Positions 46,041 through 58,293 of a stretch of DNA of 64,000 nt are shown in pieces. A program made the translations under genes and the position numbers. The notes under the pieces are model-generated. The model made no database searches. It saw only the letters and a list, made by a program, of their open reading frames with translations, and was not told where the DNA came from. The first letter of the stretch is position 1, and each line of letters starts with the position of its first letter. Origin of the DNA: Leucaena leucocephala. Lineage: Eukaryota > Streptophyta > Magnoliopsida > Fabales > Fabaceae. Location of the stretch: contig CM073522.1 in assembly GCA_037074615.1 (NCBI GenBank), positions 23,062,962 through 23,126,961 on the forward strand, written 5' to 3'.

Positions 46041-46529
46041 TGTAACATCCCTAATTTTTGTACTAAGTTGTATGTGTACAGATTAAATAAAATGCATGAT
46101 ATGTTTATGATAAAAAGTAGATATACCAAGCTTCGATTTGATATATAGAATGTCTCATTTTGATGTCTACACATGGAGATATATTATCAAAGTTGGGACC
46201 AAAATGCTAGATTCAGGAGAAAAATGCTGGATAAATAGTAAAGTTGTAACTTTGACTGATGTTGACTTGGACAAGGAATGGTCAACGAGTTATTTTTCCT
46301 TGAAATAGTATTGAGTTAGCTTCATGTAGCAATTTGAACCACTGCATTCTGATTTTTCTAGAATTAGTTATGATTTTTCGAAGTCAAGTCACTCATCTGG
46401 AATTTACATAGTGAACAGTACTCGATAAGAGTAAAACTCCAGATTGAGAAATTGGACTTCAATGACCTTGAAAGTGGTTCTAAATACTACCAATTGGTCC
46501 CTAAGACGTACGAAAATAAGGATGTTTCA
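46041..46529 (+). repeat. G5 5' LTR with large internal deletion
   Basis: The first 60 bp match the start of the 3' LTR (TGTAACATCCCTAATTT), then at about 46100 the sequence jumps to the last 430 bp of an end type a LTR. About 2.3 kb including the TATA box is missing. The junction lies at ATGTTTA, shared by both sides. It ends AAGGATGTTTCA before the PBS. Confidence 0.85.
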
Positions 46530-46532
46530 TTT

Positions 46533-46544
46533 TGGTATCAGAGC
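46533..46544 (+). other. Primer-binding site of G5
   Basis: TGGTATCAGAGC, a perfect initiator Met-tRNA match, three bases after the LTR end. Confidence 0.92.
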
Positions 46545-47380
46545 AAAGGATTCTGGCTTAGGAAATGCTCTGAACACATGATTTCTAGCGTTAGTACAAA
46601 ATAAAGTTAGCACAGAACAAAGGGTTCTGGCTCAGAGCATAAGATTCTGGCACAGAACAGAAGGTTCTGGCTCAGTGATGCTCTGGTTTAGTTAGACTGA
46701 TCCCTTAGACAAATGAGAATTTTGAATGGTTCTCTCCCTAGAGTATGATATAAGGATGGTGTTCACTACTTGGAAAGGTTTAGATAAAAGACAGTGACAC
46801 CCAGATGAATGAGACTATATCCCAAGCTTTACAGTCTTAAAGGATATGATTACGATAGGCTAATCGTAGTCAGCCGATGCAGCGAGATCTCGTGTTTATT
46901 AAAAATGTGGCTAGACTAAGCAGAATAATGTTTAAGGAGCAGTTTCCTCTATGGATAGAGATAGAAGCTGATCAGTTCATGATTAAGGAAGCTATAAAAG
47001 TAGCTCAAAGTATTATATTATGACCAGATACTATAGTAAGGATGCCAGATGTCCAAGTTGCGACAAGTTAAGTCATAAGTCACGATGAAAGAAGACTTTT
47101 GGTCGCAACGACAGAACATAGAGCAAATGTTGCAGTAGTAGACATAGGGATTCATAAAGTTAAGCTTGAAATATCAGTTAATCAGTGAGACCCCCAACCT
47201 GTAATGCTGTATAAAGATGAGGTAAACCCAGACTTTGACTCTTCAGGTAGTGAAGAGAGTTCGAATGACAACATAAGGGACTCAATCAGGAAGGTTTATA
47301 GTAAGGTACCCCATGCATATTTTTGTAGACTCAGATTTATAGTCTGGAGATTATGAGAAATTCAGTCAGATGTTGTGTAT

Positions 47381-47442
47381 GCATCAAATAATGCTGCATC
47401 AAATAATGCATCAAATAATGCTGCATCAAATAATGCATCAAA
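47381..47442. repeat. GCATCAAATAAT minisatellite
   Basis: A 27-bp unit (GCATCAAATAATGCT plus GCATCAAATAAT) is repeated a little over twice inside the G5 interior. Likely slippage in decayed DNA. Confidence 0.85.
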
Positions 47443-48554
47443 TTCATCCTAGTAATTATGTACAGGATGAGTTTGATAGAGTGCTCTCTAACCTTGATGT
47501 AAGCTCTCTTCCTTCGATAAGAGGATAGACTACAGTTGAGGAAGCCGAGAACTGATACTGAATTATAGGTAGGCCAGATATTATTCCTCCTCCACTAGAG
47601 TTTGAGGATAAGTTTGATATGAGTAGCCTAAGATCCAGTTACAATCTGTGGCATCCCTTCCTATTATCACAGTCCAGGAATATATGAGGTTATAGATAAA
47701 GATTAAAGGGATGTTCCTAGCCCTAATCCACCCCAGCCTTCTTTATGAAAGATAGACAATGTGACTATACTAGTCTCAAGAAAGGCTGTGGGAAGTGAAC
47801 TACTTAGTTTAGGTTAAGGGATGGAAGGAAGTAGAAATCAAGAGCAGTCAGTTTAGCTGCAGCTCCTCAATGTCATCGCAAGGATGATAAACAGAGATAT
47901 GATAGAGGGCATTGACCTGGATTAAGTTTTCATGTTAGTAGCATGATATGAGATGGCCATAAGCCAGATATTGCCATATACCCTACGTGGCATGTAAAGC
48001 TAAGTGAGCTTTTGACAAATGGTTCACAACTGATGAGTAAGGATTGGCCATTACTAGGGTAAAGACTGGACAAGAACATTATAAGGGAATGTTTAAAGTA
48101 AGTTAGATCCAGGTTGGATGTAAAGCAGATTGGGACATAGCTAGAAGTTCTCGAGAAGTTAGGTCATGACGAAAGGTGACCCGAGGTCGTGACTAAAGAA
48201 TGTAGAGCTGTCTAGTCATGACAAGTAGAATGAGATGGTCAATCAGGTCACGATGAAGATACGCAGGGGCCTGATGATGAATAAAGATGACAGCCTCATT
48301 GAAGTTTATCAATTAGAGGTTTAGCACATGATGTAGGCAAGCTGAACAGTATGAGAAATAGAGATACATGCTAGTCTAAGATGATGTTCAGAAGTAGATC
48401 CTCTATGTGACTATCAAGAGTAGATCTATATTTGTAAAGACTTTGTTCAGTTCATCTTTTATGAACAAAAGAATCAAAAGTTAGGATAAGGCTTGAGCAA
48501 GAAATGAGCCTAACATATGGCTTCAAGTTCTCAAAAGTCAAAGTCCCTGAAACA

Positions 48555-48945
48555 GGATATTAGTCCCACATCAGTTGGGGAGGTGAACGAAGCATGCCTT
48601 ATAAGGGTGTGGATACCTCTCCCTCATGAACGTGTTTCCAGTACTCACCAAGCGCCCTCGTCACCAAGCGCCCCAGTGGGGGTAGGCAGGCACGAGTGGT
48701 AGGCAGGCAGTGTTGGGAAACAAAACCCTGACCTCGTGTGGGCCTAGAGGCGCCTTCCTAAGGGGAGATGGGACAATATCTTCCGCTACATAGCTATGAT
48801 ACCTGGAGGACGCGTGTTCGGGTGCCTAAGGGGTTAAAGTCCTCATGTGCCTAGAGAACAAAACTGTGACCTCATGTGGGCCTGGGGCCTGTCTAAGGGG
48901 AAAGCGGACAATATCTATGTGGAAGGGTGCTGAGCTGTTAGAGAA
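48555..48945 (+). repeat. Unplaced repeat fragment with GTCCCACATC motif and internal duplication
   Basis: It contains AGTCCCACATCAGTTGGGG, CCTTATAAGGGTGTGG and twice GGACAATATCT-like ends, phrases that I recall from small terminal-repeat elements of many plants, and it is unlike the rest of G5. Two stretches about 150 bp apart repeat each other: 48719-48782 and 48868-48930 (ACAAAAC, CTCGTGTGGGCCT, TAAGGGGA, ACAATATCT). No terminal duplication was found, so its limits are approximate. Confidence 0.4.
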
Positions 48946-50042
48946 CATAAGTAATGGTGCTAGATGATGAATGAGATTTATGTGATCTAAGTTGGTTAGA
49001 ATCAAGAAAAAGACCAGAAATGAACCATAGTCCGGTCAAGAGTAGACTGAGACTGATGTATATGCACAGGAAGAGTTGAGAGATAGTAGAAAGACACCAA
49101 AGTTACTCCAGAGAAATGGAGACTGTTCCGCTCACCTGAGAAGTATTCCTTGAGTAAAGTTTATGAAAAGTATTCCTCTTAGTTAAATAGAGATGAGCGT
49201 GGGGCTAAAGGTTAAATAGAGAAAGAGAAACCCTTTTGATGAATGTTTAACCAAGTTCATATATATGAACAGAGAGAGTTGAATAATTAAAGAGTTAATT
49301 TACGGATTGGATTTCATGTTACAAAGGATTTCTTGGGTAGTCATAGAAGTTTAATAGAGCAGTAGATGTATACAAGATTAGAAATAGAAATGTATAATGC
49401 CTAGACAGGGAAAGATATCTAAGATTCGAAAGATAAAGTAACTCCCCTATTCGATAAAAGGGTCAAGTCTATACCCTGATAAGAGGGTAGCATGGCAGCC
49501 TAAGTGAAATCGATAGATGTTTTAGGATGAATGATCAAGATATGATAGGCAATATGATAAAGGAAATATGTTTTGAGGCTTACTTAGTTCATTACAATGT
49601 CTGATGGATGGTTGAGCAAATTATGATGATGAATAGTTGCATCTCCTTGCAGTTGTCATATAATGACATGCATGTTAGAGTATGCCATAATGAATACTCC
49701 CATTTCGTAGCATATGCAGGGTAGAGTATATATGGTGAGGAAGTTATGAGAAAATTATGTTGCTCCCATACCATATGATATGCAATGAGGAATATATTGA
49801 GGATGATAGATAGTCTCAGTTTATGGGACGATAAGTTATGATATGATATTCTGATATGATTTATGATTGGGGTGATTCAGGTTTTTCTATAGGCTTGTGA
49901 ATGCAGTACTAAGAGCCATTGCTATTGAAAGGAATGGTATACAGAAAGAGTTAGATTTGAAACAGATGACTCTGAGATAGAGACTGGATTCAGATGAGTA
50001 CAGATCACTCTTCAGATAAGAGTTGGATCTGATGCAGTCTTC

Positions 50043-50496
50043 TCGCAGTTAGAGCATAGTTCAAATGGCTCGCAGTTAGAGCACATATTTACATGAGAAG
50101 TTATGATAAGGCCATAGCAGCGGAATGTAATGGCAGGTGGTTAAACCATGATTGCACAAGGCATGGTAAGCCACAGTAAGAGAAAGATGAGAAGGAACTC
50201 CTGAGTAAGAGAGGAAATAAGTAAAGTCTTGGGCAATAATATGGGCTACTGAACATAATATTTCTAAATTTTTATTGAGTTATCAACAAGTAGAAGCGAT
50301 GAACCCTATAACTTAGTCTGTTGGTTTAAGATCTTCGGGAGATATACAGAATCGCAGTTAGATTCTGGAGGGTCGCAGTTAGATCCTACCATGGCTCCAG
50401 GGTCGCAGTTAGATCCTAACAATTCCAGAGTCGCAGTTAGATTCTGAAGAGGCTGACGGTTGATCGCAGTTAGATCCCGAGGTCGCAGTTAGACCT
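50043..50496. repeat. TCGCAGTTAGA repeat cluster
   Basis: Eight copies of TCGCAGTTAGA or a near variant: two at 50043-50082 and six at 50352-50496, the latter mostly continuing as TCGCAGTTAGATCC or TCGCAGTTAGATTC. In several, the spacer ends with the same trinucleotide or mirror of the following bases (for example TTCTGGAG, CTCCAGG). Lies in the non-coding G5 interior. Confidence 0.8.
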
Positions 50497-51943
50497 AGCC
50501 TAAGGAAAGTAATGAGCCATGAGATATGAGTACAATGTAGTATCTCTTTGGGAAGATGAATGCCAAAGACGAAGTTAAGGTAAGGAAGCTTCACTAGTAG
50601 ATAAACTCATCCAGAAAAATTATTTATAATGATTTTCCTCAGATAGCCTATATTATACAGACTGAACTTAGTTTTCTTTAAACAAAGACGGAGTCCAAGT
50701 TAAAGTCTGAGTGCTGATATTCAAAAGTTTTATAGAAGTATGCCTGAGGAACAAATAAGAGAACCCCATATGTTTTGAGAACAGAAAAGTATGAGCAGAT
50801 AAATCCTCCAGATGAGGATATAAAGATTAAAAGGCTAGAGAGACCTAGAGAAGAAGGTCTAAAGTAAAGATAGAACCCAGTAGTTATATGAGATAGAGAA
50901 TGCTAAGGCTTAGAAGAGTAAGGTAGCCTTCGTCCAGAAAGATGTTAAGGCAAGAGTAGTCTAAGAAAGAGTAATGAAAAAGGGTCCAGTTGTCACAGAA
51001 GTTGTATAGATGGACAAGGTAAGAAAAGTGAAAAGTTAAAGTAAGATAGACCCTGGAGTTACACCAAGATGTTAAGGGGTAAGATATGAAAGAGTGTAAA
51101 TGCCATAGAAGTTTGGCATATATATGATGAATGATAAACAAAGTTATGAAAAGTTAGAAAGGTTATGAACATTAAAGGATTAAAACCCTTGTGCCAAGTC
51201 CAAATAAGAGTGGATTTGAAATGAAAGATTTAAATTATGACTTTGTTCAGGAGAACGAGAAGCAAAAGAGCAATACTCTCCTGAGAGGCTGATAAAGTCA
51301 TAAGAGAATGTTAGAGCTTTGCATTTAGGAGCAAGTATACAGCCCTACAAGATATTGGCCAGGCATTATGCATGTTAGAGTATATGCTCCTACTTAGCAG
51401 TAAAGTAAAGAAAAGAATAACTGCATAAGTCCTCTCTCTGTATGATGTTGAATCATTAAAGATGATAAGAGCAACAATAGAGTTATAAGAGTTTCTATAC
51501 AAAAAGAGGATGAAGCTTTGCGGATGTTAAAGAATTCTGCGAGATGCTAAGAGAAGTAATAAGGGATAAGTGTTAGAAAGTATAATGAGTGAGTGAGGGA
51601 AACTCCCGAAGATAATAATATTCGAGAAAGTTTGATATGAAAGAAATGGACACTACTCTCAAGTCTAGTACAAGGAGTTGTCCATAAGCAAATGGATGCA
51701 TAGCACAAGATCAAGTGCCGTGATGAAGTAGAAATAAACTCCAATTAAGTTGACTGATACAAAAAGAGTAATGACAGCAAGGACATGAAGCGAATATTGA
51801 AAGTACTCCGCTAGATAATAAGATAAAAGGTAAGAGATGGATACCCCAATTCTTAGTCATAAAGCAGAAAGAGATTTAAAGAGGATGTATATTTAAGATT
51901 GTTGACTAAGGTACAAGTAAATTTTGAGGACGAAATTTATTTT

Positions 51944-51957
51944 AAGGGGGAGAGAAA
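51944..51957 (+). other. Polypurine tract of G5
   Basis: AAGGGGGAGAGAAA before TGTAACATCC, identical to that of G1 and G4 and preceded by GAGGACGAAATTTATTTT. Its perfect state contrasts with the decayed interior. Confidence 0.9.
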
Positions 51958-52857
51958 TGTAACATCCCTAATTTCTGTACTAAGTTGTATGTACAGATTA
52001 AATAAAATATATGAGATGTTTAGGAAAATATGTGGCCATGTTTATGTAAAGAAAAGGATTAATTGGAAGAGGAAGAAAGTCTAAGAGCCAAAGTGCAAAA
52101 TTACAAAAATGCCACTGTGATGCCCTAAGAAATCAGAAGTAAATGGAGGGCATTTTGGTCATTTCACACAATGGATGGATATCAGAGGAATTTTGATAGT
52201 AAATTATTATAATTAATATGAGAATTTATGGAGTTGACAGAAGTCAAAAAGGAGTCCTGTAGAATTAATTATGGAATTTACGGTGAAAAAGGACACCGAT
52301 AAAGGGTTAAAGGAAACATATATAATTTTTAACAGGACTTCTGGGTCTCAGAAAATTATGAAACTTTGTAGAGAATTCATTTTATATTAGAATGAATTTC
52401 TAAAAATGTTAGAACAATTAAAAGAGGTGTTTAGCATTTATGCTAAGATCAGGGTAAGTTACGGATATCGGTATGAGGAAAGTACATTGGGATTTGGGCC
52501 AGTTAGCTATTCGACCTAAAAGAGGCCCAATATTTCGTCCTAGGCCAGCCCAATAAGGCCCAAAAGTTATCTTGGAGCCCAAGTCCAAATAATAAATAAT
52601 TGATGGATTTTTGAAAAGAAAGAAAAAGAGAATAAAGTAAGAATTAGGTGTTGCACATGGTGGGAGACCCACAAGGACACAAGCATGGCACCCAAAAAGA
52701 GGAAGGGTTAGGTGTACCAAGGGAGGCCATGCTAGTGATGTCATGGTGGTAAGGTCTTGAGTGAAAAGTGAAAAGACATTCCAAGATCAAACCTTTAACC
52801 ATTAGATCAAATAGTTTCCAAAGTGATCTTAGCCTTCAAATGGCACATGACTTTTGC

Positions 52858-52865
52858 TATAAATA
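52858..52865 (+). promoter_or_regulatory. TATA box of G5 3' LTR
   Basis: TATAAATA followed by GCCCCCC. A GA-rich leader with an AAG/GTAAGT donor-like site near 52981 follows. Confidence 0.6.
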
Positions 52866-54123
52866 GCCCCCCTTTCCATTCATTCTTCACACCCAAGAGC
52901 TCCTTTAGAAAGAGAAGTGAGTTCTAGAGAAAGAATGTGGAAGAAAGCAAGGAAGAAGCAAGGGTCTTGAAGGAGCAAGTAAGGTAAGTTGTCTCCTTGC
53001 TTCTACCTTTTGTTCTTATGGTTTGTGCTTGAGTTTAAGTGACTTTTTAGGCTTAAATCTTGGGGAAATGCTGCTGGAATTTTTGTGTATATGTGAAAGG
53101 AATATGAGTTTTAAGTCATAGATAGTTAAGACAAGCTTAAACAAGTTAGTTACATGCTTGGTTGTTCGATTAAGTTGATGTTCTTGACTTTACCATGGAA
53201 GAACATTTTGGTTTGCACTGTTCATGCATTGTTTATGATAGAAGGAAATGGAATTTCAATGATTTAATGCTTCCATTGAGTTTATATGATGATTTTGTGT
53301 AGGATTGGAAAGGTTTTGAACCTTGGAAACCATTGGAATTAAAGGTTATAATGTTGAAAATTCCTCACGGTACTGTTCACTCGCGTGAACAGTTATTTGA
53401 ATTTCATGATTTTGATGCTTCCAATGGTCTTAAAATGAGATTTTGTGTGGGGGAAAAGTGGAGGAACAAGTATGGGAAGCATTGGAATCAAAATGAGAAT
53501 TTTTGAAAGAATTATGCATGTTTTTCAAATCTGTCCGGAACAGTGCATAGTTGCTGGAATTTGGTTGTTTTGAGTTCATAAATGGATTTAAAAGGCCAAA
53601 TTGTGTAGGGTAAGGTCAAGACATCAATTGATTCAAAGGTCAAGTCAATTGGTAAAGATTAAAGGATGTTATGTTTCTTAAAGTAAGCTTAGTGTTCAAG
53701 AGAAGTTTGATTGTAATGGTTGGATGGTAATGTGATGTTAGGATTTGCTTGGTGTGCTCAAAAGAGGGCAGCCACATAGCAAGGAAAAGTAAGAAGGAAG
53801 AAGCAAAGTTAAAGTGGAAAGAAGTAAAGCAATAAGGTAGTAAACTTACCCTAAACTTGTATGTATTGAATGTTATGCTTGATTGTGCTATGACTTTGTT
53901 GAATTGTGTGCATATGTGTATATGATTGAAGCTCTGTTTCTATGATTACCTTGGCCAATTGTATTTCATATGTTACATGGAAGCATGCACATTACACAAT
54001 GTTTACACTTTCACAAGCAAGCACAAGTAATTACTTTAATGCATGCATTGTTTAGTACCGTTTGCTACTGAGATTTCCCCAGAAATCTCACCCCATCCAT
54101 GTAATCCCAAAACCACAGGTTTA

Positions 54124-57100
54124 TGCAACACCCCAATTTTTAGGCCTAGAGATGCCAGAAAGAGAAATCAAGGGCATAATCGTAATTATGGGAAAGATCG
54201 GGCTGGTAGCCGATGAGTACCATATTTTGCCAAAAAATAGAGAAAATTATGCTGATCATTTCACTGAACTGTGAAATGTGCATATGAGGTCTCTATGTGT
54301 ATGAAAGAATTAGAAATGTGACCAGGGGTAAAATGGTCATTTTTGAAAAGTGTGCGCGGGAGCGTACTTTCAGGCCAAAATAGCCCGGTCCGGATAAAAT
54401 ATCTGAAAATACCGGGAGATAGAGAAAAGGATTCCGGATTGAATGAGGAGTCACAGAATTTTGATTTGAGGTCCCGGTTTTTCTGTAAAAATCCTCGAAG
54501 ATGGGAAATTACAGTTATAATCGGTAAAGGAAAGGCAGTCCGAATAGAGATGATCGGACTATGGACAGAGGCCATACAGTGTTGTCTAAGGCCCGTAGTG
54601 ACACCAGGGAAGGCCCAGGCCCATAATATCAGTTCAGTGGTAAGAGGGGCCGGTGTCCGGGAAAAAGGTGCAAAATGACGAAAATGCCCTTATGTTATAG
54701 AATAACTGAAGAATAAGTAAAGGGTATTTTGGTCATTTGGCTAAGGTTAGACAGTCAAGAAGGGGTATCTGGATAGTTGACCAGGGCCAGAGAATACTCT
54801 GGTAAAATATGAAAAGACAATAATGCCCCTAGACCTAGTAAAGGAAATGAAAGGACTTAAGTGCAATTATGGAAAGTTTCAAGGCCAAGAAGGAAAGTAG
54901 ACAAAAATGTGGGGTCCTTAAGTGTAATTTTAGCCAAATAAAAAGGGACATAAATGAAAAGAAGAAAAGTTCCCTGGGGCTAAATTGTAATTAAAGAAAG
55001 TCAGGCCGGAAGTGGTTTGGACTGTCCGAAAGCATTTCAGTCCCAGATTTCACCGGTAGAGAGAGCAAGGGACGCTCGGTAATCTGGCTGGATACAGGAA
55101 TTTTTGAAGACTCCAGATAGCCAGAAATGGACTAATCGTCCAAAAGTTATAAAAATTCATACCGGATATTCTAGAATTCAGATCTAGGTGAGAAAATACA
55201 GGATGATACGTCCTTATGGGGCGGATGTCGGGAAACTGACAGAATACCGATAGGAGGCCTGTAGAAAAAGTTATTCGCAAATCAGAAAATCCAGACGGGA
55301 GTGTGAGGCCTCCGGGTATCCGATAGGGAGATTTATCGGTATTTGAAAGGGGACTGAATGAGTTATGATGACCTCGGTCTGATGACTGATATGACTCACA
55401 GGGATGCCTGAACACCGCAGGCTAGTGTATCGGACAGAAGGAGCCGGTGTCCGGATATGTGTATAAACGGTGAATAATAGATAAAATATTCAATAATTAT
55501 TAACGGGGGAAGATTCCTCGTAATGCGTGCCATGAGGATATTGGACCCAGAAAGGCCCAATAATGGCGCCAGTAGAGGCCCAGTAAGACACTTGGACTGA
55601 TAGGTGGGCCAGTGTCCGGCAGAACCCCGGAAAAGTGCGAAATTACAAAAATGCCCCTGTGTTGTACAAAAGTGTAACAGATGAATGGAGGGCATTTTGG
55701 TAATTCTTGACAGGCCCAGAAGCCAAGGTATATACAGATAAAGTTATTTGGAGTCAGTATATGCCCTGACAGAGTACAGAAGGGTATGAAATGACAATTT
55801 TACCCTTAGGGTTAAAATAGTGCAAGAAAGGGCACCCAAGGGTATTTTGGTAATTTGCCAAGGGCTGTTTCTTGGGAATCGAGCCATCAGAGTACTTGGG
55901 CTTGATCAGGATCCAAGATAACATTCCCAGAGCCCAAAAACGTAGGCCCAGTGATATGTGGGAAAAAGTGGCATTAAAATACTATTTTAATGCTGTTTCA
56001 ATAAAGTAAAGTTACTCGGTTGGCACGATAACCGAGGAAGTGATCAGATAAAGTCCTAGATTTATCTGGATAGCATTGGAAGGCGTGACAGGTGCCAGTA
56101 AGATGACACATGGCGCCAACATAAAGGCAGAAGAAAAAGTTGAGGACACGTATTACGAGGCAAGAGACTGGACCGGTGAGTCAGCATGCTGAGTCAGCTG
56201 CTGAGGTGTCCAGGATTTCAGACATGTGATAAATGTGGCGCTGAGGTGTCCTGGTGAGGTGTCCCAATGATGTCATGCATGATGCAGTAAAGGAGGAATT
56301 AAAGAAAATAGGAAAATCCAGGAAAAACCAGGACCGCAGGATCAAAGTTCATAGAAACTGCAGAAATGCCATTGAAGGCAATTATAAATACCCCCCTTCC
56401 ATTCCATTTTCATTCACGCAAGGCAAGGGAGAAGGGAGAGAAAGAAGAGAGAGAAGGAGAAGGAAAGGAAGAGAGAAAGGAGAAAAGGAAGTAAGGAAGT
56501 TCTGGCGGAACTGGAAGCAGAATAAGGATAATGGAGTTCTGCTAAGCTAGCCAGGTAGTAACTAATCCTAGCTTTTATGTAATGGCTTTGTGATTTGTTG
56601 TGCTATTGTTTGGTTGGATTGTTGTCTTATATGTTATGTCTGAAGCTCTGCTGTAATGCTATGATCATATGTTATTAAGCATGGAAGCACGCAGCATACT
56701 TATCTGTACACAATCACAAGCAAGCACTGTCACTCTGCATTACATATATTGTTATGATTGTTGCTACTGAGATTCCCCCGAATCTCATCCCAATAAGTAA
56801 ACCATTACAGGGGAGGTTATGTCGAAATGAATTTTAGGAATTTTAAGAGACGCCGTTATGCTGCCGAAGTAAAGACTGAACATCAGTATATGATAAGTAC
56901 TGTGTACGTAGTGCTGTCTAAGGAGGCTAGAAGTGAGTGGACCTAGCCGGTTCATCTAGTCTTTCCTGGGTACTACGTAGAATGGTAGTTCTCATGAGGG
57001 GATTACCGAATCAGTACGGTTCAGTTCTTTGTACAGATGAAGCGTAGCGGTGATGCTGCCGGAGTTTAGGCAGAAAAAGATGTAATAGAGATATGAGAAT

Positions 57101-57733
57101 TTATGTACATGTCCAGATGTAAAACAACTTATTAATTAATAATAATTGTTGTTTGGCATGTTTGACTGATGTATGAGGGATGTATGCATATGTATGCAAA
57201 GTAGAAATGCTGAAATATACCACTGTGAACAGTAACACGTGGTGACAAGGTCATGTTTGATAAATGATTAAAAATAGTAAATGGATGAATAAATATATGA
57301 TATTTTTATGGTAGATAGTAGACATACCAAGATTTAATTTGATATATAAAATGTATCATTTGGATGTTTACACAAGAAGATATAAATTATCAAAGTTGGG
57401 ACCAGAATGCTGGATTCAGGGAGAAAAACGTGGGATGAACAGTAAATTTGACACGTTGACTGACGTTGACTTGGTCAACGAATGGTAAACAAGTTATTTT
57501 TCCCTGAAATATAATTTAGTTATCTTCATTTAGAAATTGGAACCACTTCATTTAGATTTTTCTAGAATTAGTTATGATTTTTCGAAGTCGGGTCACTCAT
57601 CTGGAATTTACACAGTGAACAGTACTCGGTAAGAGTAAAACTCCAGATTGAGAAATTGGACTTCAATGACCTTGAAAGTGGTTCTAAATGCTACTGAATG
57701 GTCCCTAAGACATACAAAAGTAAGGATGTTTCA
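54124..57733 (+). mobile_element. S3: chimeric solo LTR inside the G5 LTR
   Basis: 3610 bp with the perfect target duplication GTTTA (54119-54123 and 57734-57738). It starts TGCAACACCCC (a mutated start type ii, like G2) and follows the G2 LTR through the TATA region, but ends in type a (AAGTAAGGATGTTTCA) like G4 rather than G2. The segments near 54640-54740 and 55440-55710 resemble each other (CCGGTGTCCGG, then AAATGCCC), hinting at an internal duplication that makes this the longest LTR here. No PBS or interior. Confidence 0.92.
56383..56390 (+). promoter_or_regulatory. TATA box of solo LTR S3
   Basis: TATAAATA followed by CCCCCCTTCC and a GA-rich leader (56430-56500). Confidence 0.7.
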
Positions 57734-58293
57734 GTTTACGAATGAGTAAAGAATATAAAGAGGCATGAAGAGAGGTTAGGAATTGGAAGATTTGAATATT
57801 ATGTAATAAATGTGCGAATTGTTGCATGTAATGTTGTTATATGACAAGTTGAGCAACAATGTTCATGATGAAAAGGTATAATAGTAAATGATGAAATAAA
57901 TGTATCAAATAATTATGGCATAACCCCATAATGTATATGAATGTATGAAATGCCAAAGAGATTGGTTGTGTGCTGGAACAATTAATGGAAAATTTCATGT
58001 TTTTAAGGTTAAGGTTAAGGTTAAGATTCAAAGATATTTTCTAGAAAATGCCGTTATGCTGGTAGACTATACAAAGTACTGTGTACGTAGGTGCTGTCTA
58101 AGGAGGCTGGAAGTGAGTGGACCTAGCCGGTTCATCCAGTCTTTCCTGGGTACTTACGTAGAATGGTAGTTCTCATGGGGAATTACCGAATCAGTACAGT
58201 TATTTTCTGCCAGGATTATGGACAGGAGAGAATTAATAAAGTTAAGATTGCTTCCGTAAGTGTACTCTGAAGGGTCTAAGGAAGGATGTTTCA

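Larger units (their letters stand above)
46545..51943 (+). pseudogene. G5 interior, decayed gag-pol remnants
   Basis: No frame longer than about 85 codons, but gag and pol can be traced. 47215-47275 reads like the acidic start of the extra ORF (DFDSSGSEESS). 49130-49260 matches the capsid region of G1 gag (ACCTGAGAAGTATTCCTTGAG, then CTTTTGATGAATG). 49350-49400 resembles the FNRAVEV.R part of G2 gag. 51600-51730 matches integrase from ALQEEMGTTL to the D-G-Q-S part. 51840-51940 leads into the PPT. 46890-47200, 47450-48550 and 50500-51100 are not assigned. Degraded GTCGCGAC-like sites occur near 47100 and 48165-48285. Three local repeats are listed separately. Confidence 0.7.
46041..58293 (+). 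mobile_element. G5: decayed gypsy element inside G4
   Basis: Flanked by CTAGA (46036-46040) and CTGGA (58294-58298), a target duplication with one change. Order: short 5' LTR, perfect PBS, non-coding interior of 5.4 kb, PPT, 3' LTR with solo LTR S3 inside. Its 5' LTR is only 489 bp and ends in type a, while the 3' LTR ends in type b, so the two LTRs are not simple copies of each other. It is either an old non-autonomous element or a decayed autonomous one; the surviving gag and integrase traces favour decay. Confidence 0.85.
51958..58293 (+). repeat. G5 3' LTR, split by S3
   Basis: Starts TGTAACATCCCTAATTTC after the PPT and ends AAGGAAGGATGTTTCA (end type b). Without S3 and one GTTTA copy it is about 2.7 kb. 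51958-52120 matches the G1 3' LTR start closely. 52860-54120 is the alternative long leader shared with the G3 LTR. 57739-58050 is unlike the other LTRs, with a TTAAGG repeat near 58005. 58060-58190 is the conserved CTGTCTAAGGAGG block. Confidence 0.82.

Noticed and set aside
48517..48702. 61-codon ORF in the G5 interior
   Set aside because: Arises by chance in the unplaced repeat fragment; no motif and no conservation.
50043..50496. CRISPR-like array
   Set aside because: Units are only about 11-14 bp, spacing is irregular, the DNA is eukaryotic and no cas gene is near.
54062..54678. Overlapping ORFs of 70-111 codons near the S3 start
   Set aside because: They run across the S3 insertion boundary or within LTR sequence, in frames not shared by related LTRs.
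58260..58293. Upstream start for the 58260-59183 reading frame
   Set aside because: The first 11 residues are translated from the end of the G5 LTR; the pol frame really enters at 58294 from 46035.
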